Below, piece by piece: positions 57,338-64,000 of a stretch of 64,000 nt of DNA. Location of the stretch: contig CAJEXI010000007.1 in the NCBI GenBank assembly GCA_903994455.1, positions 1 to 64,000 on the forward strand. Reading direction: 5' to 3'. The notes under the pieces were generated by a model, which made no database searches, was not told where the DNA came from, and saw only the letters and a program-made list of their open reading frames with translations. The stretch's first letter is position 1; every line of letters begins with the position of its first letter. The stretch is from an uncultured Chlorobiaceae bacterium. GTDB lineage: Bacteria > Bacteroidota > Chlorobiia > Chlorobiales > Chlorobiaceae. The translations under genes and the position numbers were made by a program.

Positions 57338-57934
57338 ATGAACCAAAAACAACAGATACAGCAACTCTTACAAAAAAAAGGGATTATTCGGGCTGCAGAT
57401 GTTGAGAATGCAGGTATATCCCGAAATTATCTCTACCAAATGCACAAGGAAGGGCTTCTGGAGAAGCGGTCAGTGGGACTTTACGCCCTGCCGGAAGCTC
57501 CCGTGACAGAACACTCGGCTCTGGCCGAAGTTGCAATAAGGCTACCTTATGCAATTGTTTCTCTTCTGTCAGCTCTGAGTTATCATGGGCTGACTACTCA
57601 AATTCCTCATGAGATATGGCTGACCGTTCCCAGAAGTTCGTGGAGGCCGAAGAGAGAATATCCCCCGTTGAACCTGACTTATGTTTCCGGTTCGGCTTAT
57701 TCATTCGGTACTGAGGAGCATATCATCAACGGAGTGAGTGTCAAAATGTATAGTCCGGCAAAAACGGTGGCAGATTGCTTCAAGTTTCGTAACAAGGTTG
57801 GTCTCGATGTCGCCATTGAGGCGCTTCGCGAAACTTGGCGATCACATAAAGCTACCATGGATGAGCTGGTTGAAGCCGCTGGCATTGACAGAGTGTCGAA
57901 AATCATGCGCCCCTTTCTGGAAGCGACAGTATGA
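57338..57934 (+). CDS. AbiEi-family type IV antitoxin
   Basis: A 198-residue antitoxin from ATG 57338 (an upstream in-frame start at 57320 adds six residues). The N-terminal winged helix (KKGIIRAADVENAGISRNYLYQMHKEGLLEK) and C-terminal domain with KMYSPAKTVADCFKFR are complete. AbiEi represses its own operon and counteracts the AbiEii nucleotidyltransferase. Its last codons overlap the abiEii start by 4 bases. Confidence 0.85.
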   Translation: MNQKQQIQQLLQKKGIIRAADVENAGISRNYLYQMHKEGLLEKRSVGLYALPEAPVTEHSALAEVAIRLPYAIVSLLSALSYHGLTTQIPHEIWLTVPRSSWRPKREYPPLNLTYVSGSAYSFGTEEHIINGVSVKMYSPAKTVADCFKFRNKVGLDVAIEALRETWRSHKATMDELVEAAGIDRVSKIMRPFLEATV

Positions 57935-58317
57935 GCCAGAAAAACATTGCCCATTCAATCTTTCAGCGCTTGCTGAACCGTGCTAAAGCCAATAAGGAGG
58001 ACTTCAATCTTCTGCTCTCGCGTTATGGCATGGAGCGGTTCCTCTATCGACTCAGTGTCTCCCCATATTGTGATCGATTCATCCTGAAGGGAGCAACTCT
58101 GTTTCTGGTCTGGAAGGGGCAGAACTACCGGGTTACCAGAGATGCTGATTTTCTGGGGTTTGGCAATCCCGATATGGAACAGCTTGCAGATGTGTTCCGA
58201 GATATTTGTGGTGTTGAGTTTCAGGATGATGGTATGATCTATCTCCCGGACACTCTGAAAATTGTGGAAATCCGTGAAGACCAGGAATACGATGGAATCA
58301 GGGAACAGGCGAAATGA
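57931..58317 (+). pseudogene. AbiEii nucleotidyltransferase toxin, C-terminally truncated
   Basis: The first 128 residues of an AbiEii (GTP-dependent nucleotidyltransferase) toxin. KGATLFLVW (53-61) and RVTRDADFLGFG (D71, D73) are the nucleotidyltransferase active-site motifs. Family members are about 280-310 residues, but here the frame stops at 58317 after YDGIREQAK, where the substrate-binding helical half should follow. It overlaps abiEi (ATGA). The toxin is probably inactive. Confidence 0.7.
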
Positions 58318-58460
58318 CAGTTCTCAACCATTGTTCATGGCATCGAAAAAGAGGCAATCAACATTTCAGATAGTCGAGGGTGTTGCGTACTTTTGCGGAC
58401 AGGGTTCTGATTGTCTTGTAACGAGACAAAATACTTTTAAAATACAAGATGTAGAGATTC

Positions 58461-59168
58461 GTGTCAACAACACAACCAAAAGCAGCACTCCTTCTCAGTG
58501 GCGGAATGGACAGCCTTGTCACCACAGCAATTGCCCATGAGCAAGGCTTTGCACTTGCAGCCATGCATGTCAATTACGGGCAGCGCACCTGGCAGAGGGA
58601 GCTCGAGTCGTTCCGTGCGATCTGCAATCATTATACTATTGAGCAGCGCCTTGAGGTTAATGCGGATTTTCTTGCGCAGATTGGTGGATCCTCCCTGACC
58701 GACTACTCGATGCCGGTGAGTGGTGCCGACCTTCAAGGCATTCAGGGCTCTTCAATTCCGACAAGCTATGTCCCTTTCCGTAACGCAGGTTTTCTTTCTA
58801 TGGCGGTGAGTTGGTCGGAGGTGATTGGTGCCAGCAAAATTTTTATAGGCGCAGTTGAGGAGGACTCCTCCGGTTATCCCGATTGCCGAAAAATATTCTA
58901 TGACGCTTTCAATACCGTTATCACGCTTGGAACGAAACCTGAGACCGATATTGAAATCCTTACTCCGCTCATCGAGATGCAGAAATCTGAAATTGTCCGT
59001 AAGGGTATAGAATTAAAGGTGCCCTTCGAATTGAGCTGGTCGTGCTATAAAAGCGAAGGGAAAGCGTGTGGAGTGTGCGACAGTTGCGCCAGAAGGCTTC
59101 GAGCGTTCGAGCTTGCGGGAGTTCGTGACCCGATTGACTATGAAGAGCGTCCTCACTATATTGCATAA
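58461..59168 (+). CDS. queC: 7-cyano-7-deazaguanine synthase QueC
   Basis: A 235-residue enzyme that turns 7-carboxy-7-deazaguanine into preQ0 for queuosine synthesis. The PP-loop is [13 protein letters not shown] (near 11), and a C-terminal zinc site is seen in [25 protein letters not shown] at 58461 is the likely start. It lies just after the toxin-antitoxin remnants and before a CPBP-family gene; no other que gene is in the window. Confidence 0.95.
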   Translation: MSTTQPKAALLLSGGMDSLVTTAIAHEQGFALAAMHVNYGQRTWQRELESFRAICNHYTIEQRLEVNADFLAQIGGSSLTDYSMPVSGADLQGIQGSSIPTSYVPFRNAGFLSMAVSWSEVIGASKIFIGAVEEDSSGYPDCRKIFYDAFNTVITLGTKPETDIEILTPLIEMQKSEIVRKGIELKVPFELSWSCYKSEGKACGVCDSCARRLRAFELAGVRDPIDYEERPHYIA

Positions 59169-59193
59169 TATTTGCTAATTTAATTTTCAAGTC

Positions 59194-59889
59194 ATGAAAT
59201 CTGTTAAATCGTTGAGTGCAAGCTTTCCTGCTTCAGAGTCGCTCAAGGCACGGCTGACTCTTTCATTCTCGCTTATGGGGGCGATCTGGTTGTTTGGTCT
59301 TGTCGGTCATTTCACGCCACTTCTTGAATGGCCCGCGCTCTTCCTCTATGTTTGCGGATCTATCGGACTTGTTCTGTATCGGGGAAAAAAGAGTGGTGAA
59401 TGGCAGGAGATGTATCTTGCCGGTGGAGATATCCGAAAGTCACTGATGTGGGGTGGTATTGCTGGCGGTGTGCTGTTCTGTATGGATATCATCAATACGG
59501 TGATGTACTACAAAAACGGTGGTGCCCCGATGGTGCAGATGGAGTTTCTTCTCGTGAACCGTTCATTGCTCTTCCTTTTTCCGGTGCTTGTTCTGGCCGA
59601 AGAGTTTCTTTGGCGGGGAATCATGTTTTCTGCCATGATTGAGCGCGGGATTAACAAACATTTGACGGTTTTTTTAACAGCCATCTTCTACGTTGTCAAC
59701 CATTTTGCCGTGGCACCTGTTGGCATGAAAGAGCGGGCGCTTATGGGTATGATGGCTTTTCCGATTGGTATTTTTGGTGGTTATCTTGTTTTGAAAACAA
59801 AGAATGTGTGGGGGAGTGTTCTGGTGCACCTTATTACCATGATTTCCATGGTGCTTGATATTTTTGTTATTCCTCAACTTTTATTCTGA
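59194..59889 (+). CDS. CPBP-family intramembrane glutamic endopeptidase
   Basis: A 231-residue membrane protease-like protein with about six helices. The diagnostic motif LAEEFLWRG (E136, E137) and a downstream helix with NHFAVAP are those of CAAX-processing/CPBP proteases. Bacterial substrates are mostly unknown. trpA begins 16 bases after its stop, so they may be cotranscribed. Confidence 0.85.
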   Translation: MKSVKSLSASFPASESLKARLTLSFSLMGAIWLFGLVGHFTPLLEWPALFLYVCGSIGLVLYRGKKSGEWQEMYLAGGDIRKSLMWGGIAGGVLFCMDIINTVMYYKNGGAPMVQMEFLLVNRSLLFLFPVLVLAEEFLWRGIMFSAMIERGINKHLTVFLTAIFYVVNHFAVAPVGMKERALMGMMAFPIGIFGGYLVLKTKNVWGSVLVHLITMISMVLDIFVIPQLLF

Positions 59890-59904
59890 TTGACAGGCAC
59901 CGTT

Positions 59905-60708
59905 ATGACGCAAAACAGAATTACCACCCGTTTGCAGCAGGATAAAAAACTGCTGATAGCCTATTACATGCCCGAGTATCCGGTTGTCGGTGCCACACTT
60001 CCGGTACTTGAGGCACTTGAAAAGAGCGGGGCTGATATCATTGAGCTCGGCATGCCCTACTCCGATCCGATAGGGGATGGCCCTGTCATTCAGGAGGCAG
60101 CCCACATCGCCATTCGCAACGGTGTGACGATCAAATATCTTCTTGAGCTGGTGCGGCGAGCCCGGCAGGGCAAAGGGTGCAAAAAGATTACCGCTCCAAT
60201 TCTTTTGATGGGTTACTGCAATCCAGTGATTGCCTATGGGCCAGCTTGTTTTCTTCGTGATGCTGCTGAGGCTGGAGTTGACGGTTTGCTGATTCCCGAC
60301 TTTCCTCCTGAAGAGGCAGAGGACTTTCTTGCGCAGGCCAAGGGATATGGGCTGACCGTTGTTTTCCTTGTGTCGCCGGTAACTCCTCCCGAAAGGATAG
60401 AGCTTATTGACAGCCTTTCAACCGATTTTTCCTACTGCCTTGCTGTGAATGGTACGACTGGCACCTCCAAGCTCTCTGATGGGTCAACCGAGGCTGCTGT
60501 GGATGAATACCTGAAAAGGGTACGCAGGCATGCACGCAAAAAATTTGTTGTCGGGTTTGGTATCAGGGACAAGTCCCGAGTGGAGTATATGTGGAGTCTG
60601 GCCGACGGGGCCGTTGTGGGTACGGCACTTCTGCAGCATATCGCAGCTTCTTCAACTCCAGAAGAGTCTGCCCGTCTTGCCAGCGAGTTCTGGAAAACAT
60701 TGCGATAG
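59905..60708 (+). CDS. trpA: Tryptophan synthase alpha chain TrpA
   Basis: A 267-residue TIM-barrel enzyme that cleaves indole-3-glycerol phosphate to indole. IIELGMPYSDPIGDGPVIQ contains the catalytic glutamate and the phosphate end of the barrel, GVDGLLIPDFPPEEA the second catalytic aspartate, and FVVGFGIRD a phosphate loop. ATG 59905 is preferred over the upstream TTG at 59890. Its partner TrpB is about 16 kb away on the other strand. Confidence 0.96.
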   Translation: MTQNRITTRLQQDKKLLIAYYMPEYPVVGATLPVLEALEKSGADIIELGMPYSDPIGDGPVIQEAAHIAIRNGVTIKYLLELVRRARQGKGCKKITAPILLMGYCNPVIAYGPACFLRDAAEAGVDGLLIPDFPPEEAEDFLAQAKGYGLTVVFLVSPVTPPERIELIDSLSTDFSYCLAVNGTTGTSKLSDGSTEAAVDEYLKRVRRHARKKFVVGFGIRDKSRVEYMWSLADGAVVGTALLQHIAASSTPEESARLASEFWKTLR

Positions 60709-60714
60709 TTTTCT

Positions 60715-61728
60715 ATGGCCAGTTTACCCTCTGTCGAGATCATTATTCCCCATTTCAAGAGGCGGGACATGCTGGAGCGATGCCTTGACTCGCTTGAAAA
60801 AACCAGTTACCCATCAATGAGCATTCTGGTGGTCGATAATGGCGGATCGCAGGCAGGCCTTGTTTTTCTCGTCAAACGTTACAGGAATGCCCGTCTTCTG
60901 AGGCTTCCCGAAAATAGAGGGTATGCCGGTGGCTGCAATGAAGGGCTTAAACATTCATCAGCCGAGTATGTTGTTTTTATGAACGATGATACGGAGCACG
61001 ATCCCTTATGGCTTGACGCTCTTGTCCATGCAGCGCTTGAAGATAAGGGGACGGGAGCGTTGCAGCCGAAAATCCTGTCTCTGAAGAATTACAAGAAAGG
61101 CAAAAAAGTTTTTGATTATGCCGGTGCGGCTGGAGGTATGATTGACCGCTTGGGCTATCCATGGTGTCTTGGGAGAACATTCTCAACGATTGAGGCGGAC
61201 AGGGGTCAGTATGATGGTGGGCAGGAGATATTTTGGGCATCGGGAGTTGCCATGTTTGTAAAAAGAAGTGTTGCTGAAGAGCTTGGCGGGTTTGACGAGG
61301 ATTTTTTCATGCAAATGGAGGAGATTGACCTCTCGTGGCGCATGAAACTTGCTGGATACCATGTCCGTTCGGTTCCCTCATCAGTCGTGATGCACGAAGG
61401 TGGTGCATCGCTGCAGGGCGGTACGGCAGAAAAAATTTATTTCAACCACCGAAACAATGTTACCATGATCCTGAAGAACAGGAGTCTTGCAGGGCTCTTG
61501 TGGGTAGTGCCGCTACGGCTTCTGCTTGAGGTTGCCGCCCTCCTTTTCTACCTCACCCAGTTTCCCGGAGTGCTGAAAAAATCAGGAGCAGTCTGTCGTG
61601 CGCTGATTGACAATGTCAGGAAACTTTCCTTAACCATAAAGAAACGTCACAAGGTGCAGGCGATGAGGATTGTTGGCGACCGCGACATTTTTCGTCATTC
61701 TCCGATATCACTGGTTGCTCGACGGTAA
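60715..61728 (+). CDS. Family 2 glycosyltransferase
   Basis: A 337-residue GT2-type glycosyltransferase. The N-terminal nucleotide-sugar fold (VEIIIPHFKRRDMLERCLDSL), the metal-binding NDDTEHDP and the acceptor-side QMEEIDLSWRMKLAG are in the expected order, as in rhamnosyltransferases. One or two hydrophobic segments near 250-275 suggest membrane association. It begins 6 bases after trpA. The end overlaps the convergent SRPBCC gene by 21 bases. Confidence 0.88.
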   Translation: MASLPSVEIIIPHFKRRDMLERCLDSLEKTSYPSMSILVVDNGGSQAGLVFLVKRYRNARLLRLPENRGYAGGCNEGLKHSSAEYVVFMNDDTEHDPLWLDALVHAALEDKGTGALQPKILSLKNYKKGKKVFDYAGAAGGMIDRLGYPWCLGRTFSTIEADRGQYDGGQEIFWASGVAMFVKRSVAEELGGFDEDFFMQMEEIDLSWRMKLAGYHVRSVPSSVVMHEGGASLQGGTAEKIYFNHRNNVTMILKNRSLAGLLWVVPLRLLLEVAALLFYLTQFPGVLKKSGAVCRALIDNVRKLSLTIKKRHKVQAMRIVGDRDIFRHSPISLVARR

Positions 61729-62364
61729 TGCTGTCTCGTTGTTTGCTTCCGCCTGTTTTTTCATTGCCGACAACATTAAAGGACAATCGCGCGTCTGAAC
61801 CTTTTTTACAGCAAACTGCGGTGCATAAAAATCCGGTTTTACTTCAGCTTTGTAGGTAAGAAATGTTCCTGCTCCTTGTGGGTAATCAACCAGAAGCCAC
61901 TCACCCTGATAGACTTTGAAATCACCGGTGATTTGCTGAAAACAGAGGCGTGTCAAGTTTTCGCCCCACACTTTCATTTTTATATAGATCTCCTTCTGAA
62001 AGATAAACATCCTTGTCTTTCCTTTTTCAAACATCACCGTTTCAATGCCGTTATCAGAAATAATTCCGCTGTCGATAACGTTCGGTATATAATATTTGTG
62101 ATTGTTGTAATCGGTGAGAACTTCCCAGACCTTTTTTGGGGGTGCGGCGATATATATTTGTCCCTCGACACCGGTAACACCCTCTTCAAGGTTGGAAAGA
62201 ACAACAATGACCTCTCCAGTTAACAATTTTGCCTTTTCTCTGGATAAAGAATCGGGAGTTATCGTCGTTATGGGCACAGCCATGACGGAATGAGAAAGAA
62301 ACAAAAACAACACCGTCATGAAGAGCAAAATGAAGCGTTCTTTCATTCGGATAAATTTTGGCAT
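61708..62364 (-). CDS. Exported SRPBCC/START-like domain protein
   Basis: A protein of 213-219 residues. A hydrophobic N-terminus (KERFILLFMTVLFLFLSHSVMA) is a likely signal peptide, so ATG 62346 or 62364 is more plausible than an earlier start at 62418. The mature part has a polyketide-cyclase/START fold pattern: GVEGQIYIAAPPKKVWEVLTDYNNHKYYIP. These bind hydrophobic ligands. It lies just downstream of the reductase gene on the same strand. Confidence 0.75.
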   Translation of the reverse strand: MPKFIRMKERFILLFMTVLFLFLSHSVMAVPITTITPDSLSREKAKLLTGEVIVVLSNLEEGVTGVEGQIYIAAPPKKVWEVLTDYNNHKYYIPNVIDSGIISDNGIETVMFEKGKTRMFIFQKEIYIKMKVWGENLTRLCFQQITGDFKVYQGEWLLVDYPQGAGTFLTYKAEVKPDFYAPQFAVKKVQTRDCPLMLSAMKKQAEANNETALPSSNQ

Positions 62365-62387
62365 GTTGATAAGCTCCAGGTTGCTTG

Positions 62388-63431
62388 TTAACGTTTTGAA
62401 GCGGGAAGATGGCCCCACTTGACCATGTCATTGACGGTATCAATCATACTCTCCCTGAGCGCCATGAAGGAGAGGCCAAGCTCCCGAATGATTTTTGAAT
62501 TGTCATATCGCAAAGTTCGCCCAATGTTAGTACGGATATACATGCCCGTATTTTTTGGCTGTGTAAAAGAGAGTGCCTTCATGAGCAGTGAGCCTGCTGT
62601 GCCCGACAAATCAACCTTTGGCAGTGCGTAGGTATCAAAACCGGATGATTTCAGCAGTGCAACCAGTTCTCTCATGTCTATTGTCTTGTCTGCGCAAAGG
62701 TAACGCCCGCTTGCCGCATCCGTTTCCATGGCAAGAATGTGCGCTTTTGCTACATCCCGCACATCAACTAAGCCCCAGTTGAGATCCATAATTCCCGGAT
62801 AGACTCCGCTCATGATATCACGGATCATCTCGTTGGAGGTATTGAGCGAAGAGGAGAGCGAAGGACCTATTACCAGAACAGGATTGATGACGACAAGATC
62901 AAATGCCGGTCGTTTTCTCATGATGAAATCCCATGCATCGCGTTCTGCCAGTGTTTTAGAATAGTGATAGGGGTTTCGATCAAGGGATGATGTGATATTC
63001 CAATCCTTTTCGGTGAATATTTTTGCGCTTTCAGGTTCGTCCGTAATCGCCGCAATCGAAGAGGTAAAAATCAATCGTTTGACGCTCCCCGATTTCAAAC
63101 AACTTTCAAGGACGTTTTCGGTGCCTGTAACTGCCGGGTCGACAAGGTCGATTTGCGGGTTTTTAACATTAATTTTATAGGGGCTTGCGGTGTGTATCAC
63201 AAAGTCGCATCCCTCGACGACCCGGTCATAGGCACCAGCATCAAGCAGGTCAGCTTTAACCAGTTCAAGTCGCTCATTCGCTCCAGGCAGGCCAAGAAGA
63301 AAAGGGTAATTTTGGGCGCTTTTGCGTACCGTTCCTCTGACGCGGTATCCTTGTTCAAGCAGTTCTCTGACGATATGGGCCGCAATAAATCCGGAAGCTC
63401 CGGTAACGCAAACAGGTTTATTGGTCTTCAT
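62388..63431 (-). CDS. NAD(P)-dependent epimerase/reductase (extended SDR, dihydroflavonol reductase-like)
   Basis: A 347-residue extended short-chain dehydrogenase. The cofactor loop is TGASGFIAAHIVRELLEQGYRVRGTVR, and the catalytic YxxxK is in YHYSKTLAE. The overall pattern is that of dihydroflavonol-4-reductase/hopanoid-type HpnA-like proteins; the substrate is unknown. The SRPBCC gene follows on the same strand 23 bases after its stop, if start 62364 is used. Confidence 0.88.
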   Translation of the reverse strand: MKTNKPVCVTGASGFIAAHIVRELLEQGYRVRGTVRKSAQNYPFLLGLPGANERLELVKADLLDAGAYDRVVEGCDFVIHTASPYKINVKNPQIDLVDPAVTGTENVLESCLKSGSVKRLIFTSSIAAITDEPESAKIFTEKDWNITSSLDRNPYHYSKTLAERDAWDFIMRKRPAFDLVVINPVLVIGPSLSSSLNTSNEMIRDIMSGVYPGIMDLNWGLVDVRDVAKAHILAMETDAASGRYLCADKTIDMRELVALLKSSGFDTYALPKVDLSGTAGSLLMKALSFTQPKNTGMYIRTNIGRTLRYDNSKIIRELGLSFMALRESMIDTVNDMVKWGHLPASKR

Positions 63432-63605
63432 TATTTATTGATGGGTGAATGGTTGCAGGTGAGACCGCCGCCTCGAAGCAGCCGCCTGCATTTTGGCATG
63501 AAAATTGTAGAAACCTCTGAGCGCCAATATACATTACCTGCAGAAACTCTCCAATGAGTGCATGCATTCACTTGCTCTTTTTGGGTAGTACACGGCGCAT
63601 CTTTG

Positions 63606-64000
63606 TTACGCCAAAAGTGGTTCTGCGTGGATGATGACCCTGCCGGCATCGCTCAGGGATCGGTAGATAGCGCCTTCAAGCTGGCTCGTGAGTGAGTGTA
63701 CCTCTTCCATGAGAGCGTCATCATGAAATGAGCAGTGCAGCGTAATGAAGAGCTTCTGCTGTTCATTTTTCATGATCTGTATGTCGTGGACATCCTGAAT
63801 TTTTTCAATGCTTTGGGATGCCTTGATAATCAGGGCGCGAACGTGCTCTTCTTCTGCGGGTGCCAGGGAGCTTGTGGAGCGTTCATCATATCGAAGCGGA
63901 TCAAGATGAATGCAGATATCAAGCTCTCCGTCAAACTCGCTGCGCAGTTCATCTTCAAGGGCAGTAACCGTCTTGTGGGCCTCTTTTATCGTCAGCCGTT
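63606..64000 (-). CDS. Cation diffusion facilitator (CDF) transporter, C-terminal end
   Basis: An open frame enters from the right window edge and stops at TAA 63606; no start codon is inside. The 131 residues seen are soluble: LTIKEAHKTVTALEDELRSEF, followed by ELDICIHLDPL, and then a poorly conserved extension to SDAGRVIIHAEP. This is the ZT_dimer cytoplasmic domain of CDF efflux proteins (Zn, Co, Mn or Fe), here with a second copy-like half. The membrane part lies outside the window. Confidence 0.75.
   Translation of the reverse strand, partial: RLTIKEAHKTVTALEDELRSEFDGELDICIHLDPLRYDERSTSSLAPAEEEHVRALIIKASQSIEKIQDVHDIQIMKNEQQKLFITLHCSFHDDALMEEVHSLTSQLEGAIYRSLSDAGRVIIHAEPLLA

Overview
The window looks like a chromosomal segment of a green sulfur bacterium (Chlorobiaceae; a Chlorobium/Pelodictyon-type genome). 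The best evidence is a small cytochrome c with a predicted mature length of about 86 residues and the C-terminal pattern of Chlorobium cytochrome c-555 (44531-44866). A PucC/bacteriochlorophyll-delivery-type transporter (3398-4756), an archaeal-type prolyl-tRNA synthetase and the general gene style agree with this. No chlorosome or reaction-centre gene lies inside, so the assignment to genus is inference.

Layout. 1-606 is the tail of an IS4-superfamily transposase cut by the window edge. 1.1-32 kb is mostly core chromosome: RecD2 helicase, PucC-like transporter plus a radical SAM enzyme, a DUF4405/response regulator/histidine kinase operon, PPK2, HisF, pyrophosphatase, a sugar aminotransferase, Mpl, GAPDH, the hrcA-grpE-dnaJ operon, PrmC, ProS, a peroxiredoxin, a GH24 lysozyme and a KimA-like permease. 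At 26.8-28.6 kb is a two-gene ATPase + DUF4276 (TOPRIM-like) module of anti-phage character. At 28.8-32.9 kb is a complete arsenic operon, arsR-arsC-acr3-arsD-arsA, with a candidate ArsR operator over the arsR start.

33-42.9 kb is accessory: an orphan XRE regulator, an Eco29kI-like restriction-modification pair, a flavin-binding protein, an alpha/beta hydrolase, a secreted protein, a tautomerase, YceI, and a three-gene unit that I read as a toxin-antitoxin-chaperone (TAC) system with a SecB-like third gene. It ends at tRNA-Ser(CGA), a membrane protein with a C-terminal haem motif, a 40-bp copy of part of tRNA-Ser, and tRNA-Gly(GCC).

43-56 kb returns to core functions: TrpB, cytochrome c-555, an outer-membrane monohaem-cytochrome/beta-barrel fusion resembling Cyc2, LptD, an alpha/beta hydrolase, an Rrf2 regulator, UvrA and groES-groEL under a perfect CIRCE operator. 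56.2-58.3 kb is a cluster of damaged toxin-antitoxin genes (hipB, truncated hipA, two abiEi copies, truncated abiEii). 58.4-64 kb holds QueC, a CPBP protease, TrpA, a glycosyltransferase, an SRPBCC protein, an NAD-dependent reductase/epimerase and the C-terminal end of a cation efflux (CDF) transporter running off the window.

How the parts fit. Heat-shock control is split: the repressor HrcA is encoded with grpE-dnaJ, while its operator is visible only in front of groESL. Arsenic resistance is one transcription unit carrying sensor, reductase, exporter, metallochaperone and pump ATPase. The two outer-membrane/periplasmic haem proteins near 45 kb could form an electron path into the photosynthetic chain. 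The strongest candidates for a less-described system are the TAC-like operon at 40.1-41.5 kb, the Cyc2-like porin-cytochrome at 45.0-46.4 kb and the ATPase/DUF4276 pair at 26.9-28.6 kb.
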